Source of the DNA: Acidimicrobiia bacterium
GTDB taxonomy: Bacteria > Acidobacteriota > Vicinamibacteria > Vicinamibacterales > CAVVIG01
Reading direction: 5' to 3'
Length of the DNA stretch: 36,610 bases
Assembly (NCBI GenBank): GCA_016871175.1
Contig: VFZL01000040.1
Coordinates: 1-36,610, forward strand
The notes below the pieces were generated by a model. That model searched no databases and was not told where the DNA came from. It saw nothing but the letters and a program-made list of their open reading frames with translations. Below are positions 11,321 to 20,441 of the stretch, piece by piece (the stretch's first letter is position 1; every line of letters starts with the position of its first letter). The position numbers and the translations under genes are program-made.

Positions 11321-13465
11321 CTATCGCCCGTATTTCGCGGCTCTCGTCAAGTCGACCCCCTTGGCCTTACGCAACGCCGCCCAGAGATCGCCTACCTTGG
11401 CGAGCCGGGCGGGGACCGTTCGGATCGTGAAGTCCTCCCGATCGACGCCGGCTTCGATCTCGGCCCAGGTGAGAGGCGTCGAGACGCCAGCATATTCGCT
11501 CGCCCTGGCGCTGTAGGCCGACGCGAGCGTCTTTCCCATGACGTTCTGCAAGAAGTCCACATAGACACGACGACCACGGGCGCTGACCGTCCGCTCGACG
11601 GTTGCGATCTTCGGGTGCTTGTGTGCGACGACCGTGGCGATGATCTGACAGAAGAGCAGACCGGCCTCGTAGGGTGTACTTGGCGGCAGTGGGACGTAGA
11701 TGTGCAGACCGGACGATCCGGATGTTTTCGGCACGCCGACCGCGCCGATGGATTCGAGCTCATCGTGGATCGCTCGGGCGACGTCGAGGACTTGACGGAA
11801 GCGGACGCCGCTGGACGGGTCCAGATCCAGCGCCACGAAATCGGCGTCGCCCAACGACTGAACGCGAGAGAACCACGGATCCTGCGAGATCGCCGCGAGC
11901 TGTGTGGTGTACAGCACGGTCAAGAGGTCTCCGCCGATCACATGGGTTCGACTCGCGTCCGCTGGCTTTGTGCCGCCACCTGTCGAGGGCTCACGCACCG
12001 TCTCGGTGCGCACGCACGGTGGGACATTCGTCGCGCGGTGCTGATAGAACGGCTTGGCATCGACGCCGTTGGGGTAGCGCTTCATGACGAGCGGTCGGTC
12101 TGCGATGGCCGGCAGCAGTACAGGTGCGACCTGGACGTAGAAGCGAAACAGGTCTCCTTTGGTCAGCTTCAGCGAAGGCCAGAACGGTTTGTGCAGGTTG
12201 GTGACCGCGATGGATCGGCCGCCGCCGAGGTCGAGAGTCGCGTCCTGCCGGGCGCCTTCGAGGTGCTCGAACGCCCTCACCAGCGCGGTGATCTCTTCGG
12301 CCGACGGCGAGCCGTCGGCCGGCCGCTCATGTGTCCGCTCTCGCCGCGCGCCCGCGTTGGCCGTCGCGCCTCGGGGCCTCGAACCCCCGCCGGTCACCCG
12401 GGTTGCGCTCGCACGACCCGCTGCGTCGGGCCGCCGGGCGCGGTGGAAAGCCTCGGCCTCTGGAAGCCGCGCTCGCGTGCTGGCATGGAGCCGTCCGCCG
12501 GCTTCTCGCCGAACCTCACGCGCGCTCTTGTCGTCGCGAAGACCGAGGTAGACGGGATGCCGCAATTTGGCGTCGGCCGTCCACTCGGTGAACTTGATCT
12601 GGGCCACGAGGTCGGGCTTGATCCAGTGCGGGCGATCGTTGGTCTTTGGACGATCGGTAAACGGACACACCGACACCTCGCGGCGCTGCAGGAGCACCAT
12701 CACGCGCGCCAGCTCGCGCTTGTCGAACCCGGTGCCGACGTGCCCGACGTACACCAGTGCGTCGTCTTCGTACACGCCCAGCAGTAGCGCGCCGAAGTAG
12801 GTGCGCGCGTGACGTGGCTCGGTCCATCCGCCGATCACGAACTCCTGCTCGTGCAGGATCTTGAGCTTGCGCCACTCGGGCGTGCGCTTGCCGGACCGAT
12901 ACCGGGAGTCCACGTGCTTAGCGATCAGTCCCTCCCAACCGCTCTTGAGGGCGCGCTCATACAGCGCTCGACCGTCTCCCCGGACCTGCTCGCTGAGGCG
13001 GAGCACGACCGACTTCGCTTTCGTCGCCTTCCGCATCAACCGCTCGAGCACAGACCGCCGCTCGAGCAACGTGCACTCGCGCAGATCGTGGCCGGCTGCA
13101 CGAAGCACATCGAAGACGATGAACGCGACCGAGGCGCGCGGCTCGTTCGCGCCGGCCGCGACATGAATGCGCCCTTGTAGCTGCTGAAAACCCGTGGGTC
13201 GACCTTGGGCGTCCAGGGCGACCAGTTCACCGTCCAGGATGACCGTGTCGGGGAGGCGACGTCCCCAGGCGGCGAGCGCGGCGGCCACCTCGGGGAACTG
13301 CGCGGTCTTCTCGTTGCCGAGGCGCGACCACAGTCGAACCGCGCTTCCTGGATGAACCTCCGCGATCGTGCGAATGCCGTCGTACTTGGGTTCGTACACG
13401 AGGCGAGGATCCGCCAGCGGTGCATCGTCCAGGGCAGCCAGCATCGGTTGGAGGAAATCGGACAC
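11321..13465 (-). CDS. ligD: DNA ligase D: fused ATP-dependent ligase and primase-polymerase
   Basis: A 714-residue end-joining enzyme. The N-terminal ligase (about residues 1-310) has the catalytic Lys27 in EPKYDGIR, ILDGEL at 76-81, EGLIAK at 178-183 and the WRKLKI motif near 198-203. A basic, Ala/Arg-rich linker covers about 311-390. The polymerase (about 405-700) has the metal pair Asp547/Asp549 in ALDLDPSSG, His588 in KTSGSSGLHIYV and Asp637 in VYVDFLQN. All key residues are present. There is no 3'-phosphoesterase domain, so this is the ligase-polymerase arrangement, unlike the Pol-PE-ligase order of mycobacteria. LigD normally works with Ku, which is not in the window. The GTG start at 13465 follows a -10-like TACACT by 8 nt, suggesting a leaderless transcript. 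Confidence 0.95.
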   Translation of the reverse strand: MSDFLQPMLAALDDAPLADPRLVYEPKYDGIRTIAEVHPGSAVRLWSRLGNEKTAQFPEVAAALAAWGRRLPDTVILDGELVALDAQGRPTGFQQLQGRIHVAAGANEPRASVAFIVFDVLRAAGHDLRECTLLERRSVLERLMRKATKAKSVVLRLSEQVRGDGRALYERALKSGWEGLIAKHVDSRYRSGKRTPEWRKLKILHEQEFVIGGWTEPRHARTYFGALLLGVYEDDALVYVGHVGTGFDKRELARVMVLLQRREVSVCPFTDRPKTNDRPHWIKPDLVAQIKFTEWTADAKLRHPVYLGLRDDKSAREVRREAGGRLHASTRARLPEAEAFHRARRPDAAGRASATRVTGGGSRPRGATANAGARRERTHERPADGSPSAEEITALVRAFEHLEGARQDATLDLGGGRSIAVTNLHKPFWPSLKLTKGDLFRFYVQVAPVLLPAIADRPLVMKRYPNGVDAKPFYQHRATNVPPCVRTETVREPSTGGGTKPADASRTHVIGGDLLTVLYTTQLAAISQDPWFSRVQSLGDADFVALDLDPSSGVRFRQVLDVARAIHDELESIGAVGVPKTSGSSGLHIYVPLPPSTPYEAGLLFCQIIATVVAHKHPKIATVERTVSARGRRVYVDFLQNVMGKTLASAYSARASEYAGVSTPLTWAEIEAGVDREDFTIRTVPARLAKVGDLWAALRKAKGVDLTRAAKYGR

Positions 13466-13504
13466 GGGATCCGAGTGTACCCGTTGAGTGGTGGTGCACG
13501 GGTT

Positions 13505-13529
13505 CCCTCGAACCCTCGAACCCTACGAA
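13505..13529. repeat. Short CCCTCGAA tandem repeat
   Basis: Two copies of CCCTCGAA followed by CCCTACGAA occupy most of the gap between ligD and the GAF-GGDEF gene. The unit is very like the GAACCCTTGAACCC array at 31917-31988, so it appears to be a dispersed repeat type of this genome. Confidence 0.6.
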
Positions 13530-14563
13530 ATGCTGTTAGACACGGGCACCGCCGGCTCGCGCTCGAAGGCTGGGGGCGCAACGGCCGGGGTGTCACCGCG
13601 CGACTCGGGGCTTGAGTGGCGTGGCCGCACCCGCCGACGATGGGTCTTGTCGCGATACATCCGATGGTCGGCGTCCGCGAGGAGCGCTTCGTAGTTCGCC
13701 CCGTCGTGCGGGTACACCGCGACGCCGACGCTGGCGCCAAGCCTGATCGTCTTTCCGGGTCGCACCTCGAGCTCGATGGCTGCGATTCGATCCTGGAGGT
13801 CGCGCCGCCGCGACTCTGCCAGATCGCGTGAGCACTCTGACAGCACGACGATGAATTCGTCGCCGGCGTAGCGGACGCACAGATCGTACGGGCGGAGCCC
13901 GGTTTGGAGGGCCACAGCCACCTCGCGGAGCGCTCGATCGCCCACGTTGTGGCCGTAGGTGTCGTTGATCGTCTTGAAATCGTCGACGTCCATCACCAAG
14001 AGGCCGACTTCGCCTTTGAGCCGCTCGGCGCGCGCCAGCTCACGTGACAGGTGGGAGAACAGCGACCGGCGGTTCGGCAAGCCCGTCAGCGGATCGGTGA
14101 GCGAGTCCTCTTGTGTCTGCGCGAACGTCAACGAGTTCGCGATGACCGGACCCGCCTGCTCGGCAACGCGCTCGAGCAGTCGACGATGGTCCTCGGTGTA
14201 CCGCTTCGCATCCGTATGATAGAGGGCCAGGCACCCGATGAGTGTCTCGCCGTTGGAGTAGAGCGGCGTGATGATGGCCGACTTCAGCTCGGTGCCCGGT
14301 ACGCGGGCCGCCTCAAAGGTCACCGCCGGATCGGCGTTCACCAGCGTGCGGCGATTGAGGGCCACCCATCCGGAGAGCCCAGCCCCCGCTTCGATCGACA
14401 CGTCGAGCAGCTTGGGTGCGTCCACGCCAACCGCGAACTGACACTTGACCGTCTGCCCGTCGGCCTGCTGCAGGAACAGCGCACAGCCCGACCACGGCAC
14501 GATGTTGGTCAGTTTCGACGAGACGAGGGCCATCGTGTCGGTCAGGCCCAGGCTGGTGCCCAT
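13523..14563 (-). CDS. GAF-GGDEF protein (probable C-terminal half of a split HD-GYP/GGDEF enzyme)
   Basis: A 346-residue protein with a GAF-like sensor domain (about 1-145) and a diguanylate cyclase domain (about 155-315), which makes c-di-GMP from two GTP. The signature loop reads AGDEF (233-237) instead of GGDEF, a change tolerated by many active cyclases. Metal-site Asp192 lies in LLVMDVDDF, DPLTGLPNRR marks the domain start, and an inhibitory I-site RPYD (224-227) sits the usual five residues before the loop. It overlaps the end of the HD-GYP gene by 22 bp. The start MGTSLGLTDTMALVSSKLTN looks like the interior of a longer protein, in which YEIAQ-like residues normally precede it. It may still be translated by coupling. 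Confidence 0.85.
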   Translation of the reverse strand: MGTSLGLTDTMALVSSKLTNIVPWSGCALFLQQADGQTVKCQFAVGVDAPKLLDVSIEAGAGLSGWVALNRRTLVNADPAVTFEAARVPGTELKSAIITPLYSNGETLIGCLALYHTDAKRYTEDHRRLLERVAEQAGPVIANSLTFAQTQEDSLTDPLTGLPNRRSLFSHLSRELARAERLKGEVGLLVMDVDDFKTINDTYGHNVGDRALREVAVALQTGLRPYDLCVRYAGDEFIVVLSECSRDLAESRRRDLQDRIAAIELEVRPGKTIRLGASVGVAVYPHDGANYEALLADADHRMYRDKTHRRRVRPRHSSPESRGDTPAVAPPAFEREPAVPVSNSIS

Positions 14564-16011
14564 CGTCTACGCGATCTCGTGAGCGCGTAGATCTCGCGAT
14601 GCGCGAGCGCGATGTTCTCGTAGGCACTGCGCCCACTGGTGACCGTAAGCAGACCCGCGGTGTTGTCGTCCAGCTGCGAAGCGGCTGGCGCTGGCCACTG
14701 TCCCTCCTCGGGCATCGCCGCGAGCTCCGCCATCATCGTCGGTAGCAGCTCGATGAAGGTCTGCGCCAACGCCGGATCCAGGGCGCGGCCGGCTTCGTGT
14801 TTGAGCAGGGCGACCGCGCTGTCATGGCTCATCGCCTTGTGGTACGGCCGCTCCGTGGTAACGGCGTCGTAGTAGTCCACGATCGTGAGAATCCGCGCGC
14901 CGATGGGGATGTTCGTGCCGGACAGGTTGTTCGGATAGCCCTTCCCGTCCCACCGCTCGTGGTGGCTCAGAATGAGAGGTGCCACAGGATACGGGAACGG
15001 CACCGACGCGATGATCTCCGCGCCGACCTTCGGGTGAATCCGAATCTTCTGGAACTCCTCCTGCGTCAGCGGACCTGGCTTCGACAGGATGTGCTCGGGG
15101 ACCGCGAGCTTGCCGATGTCGTGCAGCAGGGCCGCCGTCTTGATCCCTTGTACGGCGTTGGGCGGCAGGCCGATTGCCTGGGCCAAGCCAACCGCATAGT
15201 ACTGCACCCGCCGGATGTGCGACTGAGTCGTCTGGTCCTTTGCATCGATGGCTCGGGCGAGGGCTTCGATCGTCGCGAGGTGCAGGTCGGAGGTCTGCTT
15301 GACGTGCCGCTGCTCGTCCTCGATGCGACCGAGGTAGATCTTGCAGGTCCGGAACGTCAGGTACACTGGCGCGAACAGCAGCGCGGCGAGACAGTACCCG
15401 GCGCTCGTCATGAACCACGCTGCCGCAGCGGCCACGCACGCGCCAACGAAATAGCTTGGCGAGCTGTACAGGAAGTTGGTGTGCCAGACGGTCGCGACGT
15501 TGTCGCGTGTCGAGAGCGCGATTGCCCCCGCCACCAATCCCGTGTTCACCAGGAAGTACACGATCGCGCCGCCGATGAGCGGCGCGACGAGCCCGACCGT
15601 CGGAACGTCCGACGACGGCATACCCAGGAGCCGCAGCGTGGCGCCGGCGGCGTGGATAGTCAGCACGAGTGTCGCCATGCTGAACACGATGCGATGCGGC
15701 GCGTTGCGTTCCCGCTGATGGAAGACGCTCTGGCTCAGCGCGCTGATCGCGGCCACCAGACTCGCGTCCTCCGCGCCCAGGAGGAGGAGCGCGGTGAAGT
15801 CGACGGCGTAGGACACCGAGAGCGTCGATCCGCTCACCGTCAGCGGGAGCGACACCTTCATGGACGCGCACACCGACGACAGCACGATGAGCGACGCCAG
15901 GAGGAACGGATTCGCGAACGACGACTGCAGCAGGCCGAGCCCCAGACACACGCCGCCGGCGAGGACGACGAGGCTGACATAGATCCGGGCGGCAATCGGC
16001 AGCTGCTTCAT
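14542..16011 (-). CDS. Membrane-bound HD-GYP phosphodiesterase (probable N-terminal half of a split enzyme)
   Basis: A 489-residue protein with an N-terminal membrane sensor of roughly eight hydrophobic segments (residues about 8-225), a short helical linker, and an HD-GYP domain (about 240-415) that degrades c-di-GMP. The HD pair is His297-Asp298 in LLHDIGKLAVPEHIL, followed by HHERWDGKGYP (350-360) with Gly358-Tyr359-Pro360; all core residues are present. After the domain the chain reads SAYENIALAHREIYAL and then breaks into basic residues and a stop. Reading the next frame from that point continues as a GAF-GGDEF protein. It starts 3 bp after the acetyltransferase stop, so the two genes are probably one operon. 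Confidence 0.9.
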   Translation of the reverse strand: MKQLPIAARIYVSLVVLAGGVCLGLGLLQSSFANPFLLASLIVLSSVCASMKVSLPLTVSGSTLSVSYAVDFTALLLLGAEDASLVAAISALSQSVFHQRERNAPHRIVFSMATLVLTIHAAGATLRLLGMPSSDVPTVGLVAPLIGGAIVYFLVNTGLVAGAIALSTRDNVATVWHTNFLYSSPSYFVGACVAAAAAWFMTSAGYCLAALLFAPVYLTFRTCKIYLGRIEDEQRHVKQTSDLHLATIEALARAIDAKDQTTQSHIRRVQYYAVGLAQAIGLPPNAVQGIKTAALLHDIGKLAVPEHILSKPGPLTQEEFQKIRIHPKVGAEIIASVPFPYPVAPLILSHHERWDGKGYPNNLSGTNIPIGARILTIVDYYDAVTTERPYHKAMSHDSAVALLKHEAGRALDPALAQTFIELLPTMMAELAAMPEEGQWPAPAASQLDDNTAGLLTVTSGRSAYENIALAHREIYALTRSRRRWAPAWA

Positions 16012-16014
16012 GGG

Positions 16015-16638
16015 TCAGTGCACCTGTGGGCCGTGACCGTTCTGACGTTCCCGCCAATCGCTCTGCAGCAGCGACCAGAGCACTTGGTCGAAGTACTGAC
16101 CACCACGGCGCACGGCCCGCCGAAGGACGCCTTCCTGGAGCGCCCCGAGCTTGCGCAGCGCGCCGTTGGCCCGTCCGCTCGCCAGCAGCACTCGCGATTC
16201 GAGCCGGTGGGCGTTGAGGGTACCGAAGACGAACCCCATGAGCAGTTGCGCGCATTCGAGGAAGAGGCCTGTGCCGCGGACCGCTGGAAGCATCGCGGCC
16301 TCGCACTCGACGTTCTCGAACAGCGGGTCCAGGCCACGCGACTGAAACAGGCCGATGATGCGGCCACTCTGGCTAAGGGTGGCGGCGTAGGTGAACGCAC
16401 GGCCAGCGCTCCGATCTGCACGGACCGCCTCGATGAAGCAGATCGCCGCGCGGTCGTCGATCTGGCCCTCGATGCCAAAGCGAGCCGATTCGGCCGTGAC
16501 CAGGGCTTCGAGAAGACTGGCGGCGTCCTCGAATGTCGGTTCACGGAGCGTCACGGACGCGTTGTCGAGGACGGGCAGCGCCTGGCGCCATGCCACTCTC
16601 GGATCAACGGTCGGGCTTGTGTTGCTGGCGTTGCTCAT
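16015..16638 (-). CDS. GNAT-family N-acetyltransferase
   Basis: A 207-residue cytoplasmic protein with the pattern of RimJ/RimL-type GNAT enzymes, which transfer acetyl from acetyl-CoA to an amine. The fold begins VTLREPTFEDAASLLEAL (about 29-46). Central strands include GRIIGLFQSRGL (about 92-103). ECEAAMLPAVRGTGLFLECAQLLMGFVFGTLNAHRLESRVL (about 110-150) covers the CoA-binding helix and strand, and RANGALRKLGALQEGVLRRAV is the typical late segment. The substrate is unknown. It is immediately upstream of the HD-GYP gene (3 bp), so it may share regulation with it. Confidence 0.8.
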   Translation of the reverse strand: MSNASNTSPTVDPRVAWRQALPVLDNASVTLREPTFEDAASLLEALVTAESARFGIEGQIDDRAAICFIEAVRADRSAGRAFTYAATLSQSGRIIGLFQSRGLDPLFENVECEAAMLPAVRGTGLFLECAQLLMGFVFGTLNAHRLESRVLLASGRANGALRKLGALQEGVLRRAVRRGGQYFDQVLWSLLQSDWRERQNGHGPQVH

Positions 16639-17265
16639 ACCATGGCCGCCCGGACTGACACGTCAGGCGGACTTCCCGCCTCGACACAGAGCAAGCGGTA
16701 CGCCAGATGAGCTTGTGATGCCAAATCCAGCCTGGACGAGGAGTTCCGGGAGGTATGACGGAGCGAAGACGGGAGCGGAGTGTGCCCATTTCTGACACGA
16801 CCTCCGCTGATTTAAGCGACCTTGGGTCCGCGCGGCGCGAAATGAGCGCAGAAATCGCGCTGAATGCCCGCGGCCTCCGGCGTGTCCATTCCTAGGACAG
16901 CTGTTTCATTTTGAGTCGGATTCAGGTTCCTTCGACCAGGCGGGGACTCGAATCAAGCCTCTGCCGGTCGGGTCGTGTAACGGCGGTGATGCTTCGATCA
17001 CTCTATTGTTGCAACCGAACACCAAACTGTCTGGTCAAACGGGTGCGCCGGGAGGTAGTCAGTGAGAGATCTTGCTTGGGCATCGTTCGCGTTCACGATG
17101 GGCGTTCTGGCGGTGGCGCTCGTGGGCGGTTAGGGCGTCTGCCGCACATCAGCGGCCCCTCAAGCCCGCCCGCTCTTCGAGCTCTCTCCGCCTGTTCACC
17201 TATCGGTTCACGCCTGCCGCGACGAGTCCGCCGCAATCGCCTTGGTTTCGAGTGGCCCGCGATCT
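16639..17265. other. Long gap with few coding signals
   Basis: A 627-bp gap between the acetyltransferase start and the end of the Oar-like receptor gene. No ordinary gene was found. It holds two similar short sites, GTGCCCATTTCTGACA (16783-16798) and GTGTCCATTCCTAGGACA (about 16881-16899); the second contains the inverted pair TGTCC/GGACA. These could be regulator sites. It also holds the 23-codon ORF at 17062. Confidence 0.4.
17062..17133 (+). CDS. Possible 23-residue hydrophobic peptide or decayed secreted-protein start
   Basis: A GTG at 17062 follows a good ribosome-binding site, GGGAGG at 17049-17054, and opens a 23-codon frame: a charged start (MRDLAW) and then one hydrophobic helix (ASFAFTMGVLAVALVGG) to TAG at 17131. 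This is either a small membrane peptide or the signal sequence of a protein ended by an early stop. After the TAG the same frame stays open towards 17268 without recognisable domain content. No homologue is recognised. Confidence 0.3.
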   Translation: MRDLAWASFAFTMGVLAVALVGG

Positions 17266-20200
17266 CTAGAAGGTCAACTGCGCGCTGATCTGCAGAATCC
17301 GCGGATCCAGCACCTGCGTTGGCGTGAGCCAGCTCGCGCCATATGTCAGGTTGAGGTTCTGAATCGCGCTCGAGTTCAACGCGTTGTACGCGTCCAGGTT
17401 CACCTGCAGCTTGATGCGCTGGGTGAGGTCTAGGTTCTTCGTGAAGCGCACGTCCAGCCGCCGGATACGATCCTCAAAGAGCACGTACGGCATCACGATC
17501 GGGATGTTCACCGCCCGGGCGCCGCCGGCGAGGTTGCGGCCGAGCGACGGCGCGATTTCGCCGTTGGTTGCGGCGTAAACGGCGTCGATGGCCGGGCCCG
17601 CCAGGTCCTGATAGATCGCGCTGACCGCGAAGCCCTTGGGAAGTGGCACGCTCCCGTTCAGCTTCACCATCAAGAGGCCCTTGATCGGCTGCACGACGCG
17701 GCACGTTCGCTGACCGTCGATTGTCGTCTGCGTCTGCGGACCCCAGAAGCCGCCCGTCGACCCGCCGTTCCACACCGCCACCGAGTAGGTCTGCAACCCG
17801 ACGGCGTCGACGTCGAAGCACTGATCTTTGATCTGTCGACCGGCGTCGAGCCCGCCGCCAAGTCGAATCCCCTTCGCCATGCGCGCGTTCACGCCGAACC
17901 CGAAGAAATGGTTACGGCGAATGTCGCGTCCGAACTTGCGCACCTGATCCACGACGACTTGACTTTGGCCGAACTTCTCGGGCTTGACGTTCGAGAGTCC
18001 GCACACCTGATAGCCGCCGCCGTTCGGCAGCCGGCTGTCGCGAGGAGCGGTCACGCAGTACTGATCGAAGTCCTGCGGGCCGACCGCCAGGTTGTCGGTC
18101 ACGCGCTGGGCGCTGTCCGTGTTTCGGAAGTAGCCGCCGGTGTTGAAGTAGTAGCCGCCGTTGATCGACAGCCCACGGGTCACTTCGTGTTGCGCTTCCA
18201 GCTGGTATTCCCAGTTGTTGTCACGGACGAACCAGCCCTCTCGGACTTCGTCGCTCCACCGCACGGCATTCGGATTCGTGCGTCCGAAGTTCTGGTTATC
18301 GAGCGCGGCGCACTCGCCGTTCGCCTGGAAGTTCCCGAGGTTGCAGTCGGGGTAGAAGTTGTTGTTGGCGTCTGTCCACGCACGGCTCGCGGTGTTGACC
18401 GACGTCGTAATCGGATTCAGGAGCACCGCGACGTCGACGTTCGTCTTGGCGACGTACCGGCCGAGCGATGATTTGACGGCCGTGCGCCCAGTGCCGAAGA
18501 TGTCGTACGCGATGCCCACGCGCGGGTTCAGATCCTTCCACGACGGAATCCCGGTGACCCTGCCGAAGCGGCGTTCACCGATCCAGGGGTTGGTGGCCGG
18601 AACGCCCGGGAACCGGTCGAAGAACTTCGCGTCCGGCGTGCCGGGAAGATTCTGCTCTGGCACGTATCCGTGGACGTAGTCGTACCGGATGCCGTAGTTC
18701 AGCGTCAGTCGGTTGATACGCCACTGATCCTGCGCAAAGATCCCGAGGTCGTTGGTCCGATCGAGTTCGAGGTACGGCGTCGTCCGTTGCAGGATGCTGA
18801 TGGGCACGCCATTCCGGAACGTGTAGTTCACGTTGCCGTTCGAGATGAAGTAGTTGTCCGTGAGCAGGTGCTCGCGCTGGAACCCGGTCTTGAACGTGTG
18901 CGAGCCGGTGACGTAGGTCATCGCGCCACGCAGCATGTAGCGGTTCGTGTAATTCGGGTAACCGCGATAGGTCGCCGTGGCGCCGTAGGTCAGCCCAAGA
19001 CCCACATCGGTAATCGCCACGGTGTTCGCCTGGACCCCGGGCTGGTAGAAGGCGTTCCACTGTGAGATGGACGCGCCATAGCCGGCCTCGAAGAGCAGCT
19101 TCGACGTGGCCGCCGAACTGAACGTGCCCTGGATGAACCGGTTTGGCTCGAATCGATACCCACCGCCCACTTCCTGGAGTGTCGACGCGACCACCGATCC
19201 GCAGTTGCAGGCCGTTTGGTTGTCGTTCAGGAGATTGAACTTGGCCTTGGGGTGAGCCTGCCAGGTCAGACGGCCCAGGAACGTGTCGTACCACTCCCAG
19301 CGTCCGCTCTTCACGTCGAGTGGCCGATCGAGCCACGGCGTGAGTCGCACGACTTCAAGGTCCGCTCCCGCAGGGCTCAGGAGCTCACCCTGCGTTCGGT
19401 TCCAGAAGACGTTGGCGAACTGCCGCGCCATGCCCCATGTCCGCGCGGCCCCGAAGAACCACAGGCGATCCTTCTTGATCGGCCCGCCAACGCTGATAGC
19501 TTCGTCCCAAATCTTGATCGTCTTGTTGCGATTCCTGATCCCGCGGTCCTGGAGCTTCTGCGAGAGGTTGTTGCTCTCCATCGCGCTGTTGCTGTAGACG
19601 CCGTTCAGGATCGTGCGGAACGCGTTGCCACCTTCCTTCGGTACGATGTTCATCACGGGCCCGTCCGCATTCACCTCCGCGGAAATGCCCATCGTCTGGA
19701 GCACCATCTCCTCGACGACCGCGGCGTTGATCTGATAGCTGCTGTTGCCCGCGCTGTTCTCGATGCCCATCCCGTCGAAGTAGACCTTCGTGCCGCGTTT
19801 GCCGTGATAGGCATTGGGCTCGGCGGAGTACCGGCCGCCAACGTCGTTCACGCCCGAGAAGCCGGGCGTCAAGGCGACGAGCGTTTGCACGCTCTTGGTG
19901 CTGGTCGGCAGCATATCGAGCAGCTCACGCGTGACCGTCACCTGACGACGCACGTTCTGCGTATCCACGATGGGGGCCGCGCCACTGACGGTGATGGTCT
20001 CTTCGAGCGCGCCGACGCGCATGTCGGCGTTGACCGTGGCGGTGAAGCCGGACGTCAGTGGCAGGCCTTCGCGGCGGATGGTGGAGAAGCCCGGCAGCGT
20101 GAAGGTCACGCTGTACGTGCCCGGTGGGAGGTCGACGATGTTGTAGCGGCCTTCACTGTCGGTTAGGGCGTTGCGGACCTTCTCAATGAGTACCGGGCTG

Positions 20201-20352
20201 GCCGCCTCGACCGTGACGCCAGGAAGAACCGCTCCAGAGGTGTCGCGGACCGTGCCGGTTAAGCCGCTCTGCTCTCTTTGAGCAGCCGCTACAGCCGGAT
20301 ACATAAGGACATAAGCCGCCAACACCAAGCGAGACAACCGACTCATCGTCAC
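17266..20352 (-). CDS. Oar-like TonB-dependent receptor with carboxypeptidase-regulatory-like domain
   Basis: A 1028-residue outer-membrane protein. A signal peptide (residues 1-24, ending near AAAQR) is followed by a carboxypeptidase-regulatory-like beta-sandwich (about 29-112; LTGTVRDTSGAVLPGVTVEAAS, then GRYNIVDLPPGTYSVTFTLPGF). A plug-like region comes next (about 115-260) and then a long beta-barrel ending in the aromatic residue of AQLTF, typical for outer-membrane insertion. Such large receptors are abundant in Acidobacteriota; the substrate, often a polymer fragment, is unknown. The start is GTG at 20352 or ATG at 20346. It has its own promoter upstream, so it is probably monocistronic. 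Confidence 0.9.
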   Translation of the reverse strand: MTMSRLSRLVLAAYVLMYPAVAAAQREQSGLTGTVRDTSGAVLPGVTVEAASPVLIEKVRNALTDSEGRYNIVDLPPGTYSVTFTLPGFSTIRREGLPLTSGFTATVNADMRVGALEETITVSGAAPIVDTQNVRRQVTVTRELLDMLPTSTKSVQTLVALTPGFSGVNDVGGRYSAEPNAYHGKRGTKVYFDGMGIENSAGNSSYQINAAVVEEMVLQTMGISAEVNADGPVMNIVPKEGGNAFRTILNGVYSNSAMESNNLSQKLQDRGIRNRNKTIKIWDEAISVGGPIKKDRLWFFGAARTWGMARQFANVFWNRTQGELLSPAGADLEVVRLTPWLDRPLDVKSGRWEWYDTFLGRLTWQAHPKAKFNLLNDNQTACNCGSVVASTLQEVGGGYRFEPNRFIQGTFSSAATSKLLFEAGYGASISQWNAFYQPGVQANTVAITDVGLGLTYGATATYRGYPNYTNRYMLRGAMTYVTGSHTFKTGFQREHLLTDNYFISNGNVNYTFRNGVPISILQRTTPYLELDRTNDLGIFAQDQWRINRLTLNYGIRYDYVHGYVPEQNLPGTPDAKFFDRFPGVPATNPWIGERRFGRVTGIPSWKDLNPRVGIAYDIFGTGRTAVKSSLGRYVAKTNVDVAVLLNPITTSVNTASRAWTDANNNFYPDCNLGNFQANGECAALDNQNFGRTNPNAVRWSDEVREGWFVRDNNWEYQLEAQHEVTRGLSINGGYYFNTGGYFRNTDSAQRVTDNLAVGPQDFDQYCVTAPRDSRLPNGGGYQVCGLSNVKPEKFGQSQVVVDQVRKFGRDIRRNHFFGFGVNARMAKGIRLGGGLDAGRQIKDQCFDVDAVGLQTYSVAVWNGGSTGGFWGPQTQTTIDGQRTCRVVQPIKGLLMVKLNGSVPLPKGFAVSAIYQDLAGPAIDAVYAATNGEIAPSLGRNLAGGARAVNIPIVMPYVLFEDRIRRLDVRFTKNLDLTQRIKLQVNLDAYNALNSSAIQNLNLTYGASWLTPTQVLDPRILQISAQLTF

Positions 20353-20400
20353 CCACGAGACTCAAGACGGAACTGACCAACTACTTGATTTCAGGTAGGG

Positions 20401-20430
20401 ATCGTAGCGCCGTTTCAATAGTGGCGTCAA
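20401..20430 (-). promoter_or_regulatory. Predicted promoter of the Oar-like receptor gene
   Basis: On the minus strand TTGACG (20430-20425) and TACGAT (20406-20401) are separated by 18 bp. This is the best sigma-70-like pair seen on this strand, about 50 bp before the start codon. Confidence 0.55.
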
Positions 20431-20441
20431 CTGCGTAAGGC

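Noticed and set aside
11615-12787. Long plus-strand open frame opposite ligD
   Set aside because: Shadow of the ligD coding frame, which holds all ligase and polymerase motifs.
14797-16710. 637-residue plus-strand open frame opposite HD-GYP and GNAT genes
   Set aside because: Spans two genes on the other strand; composition is Arg/Asp-rich without recognisable folds.
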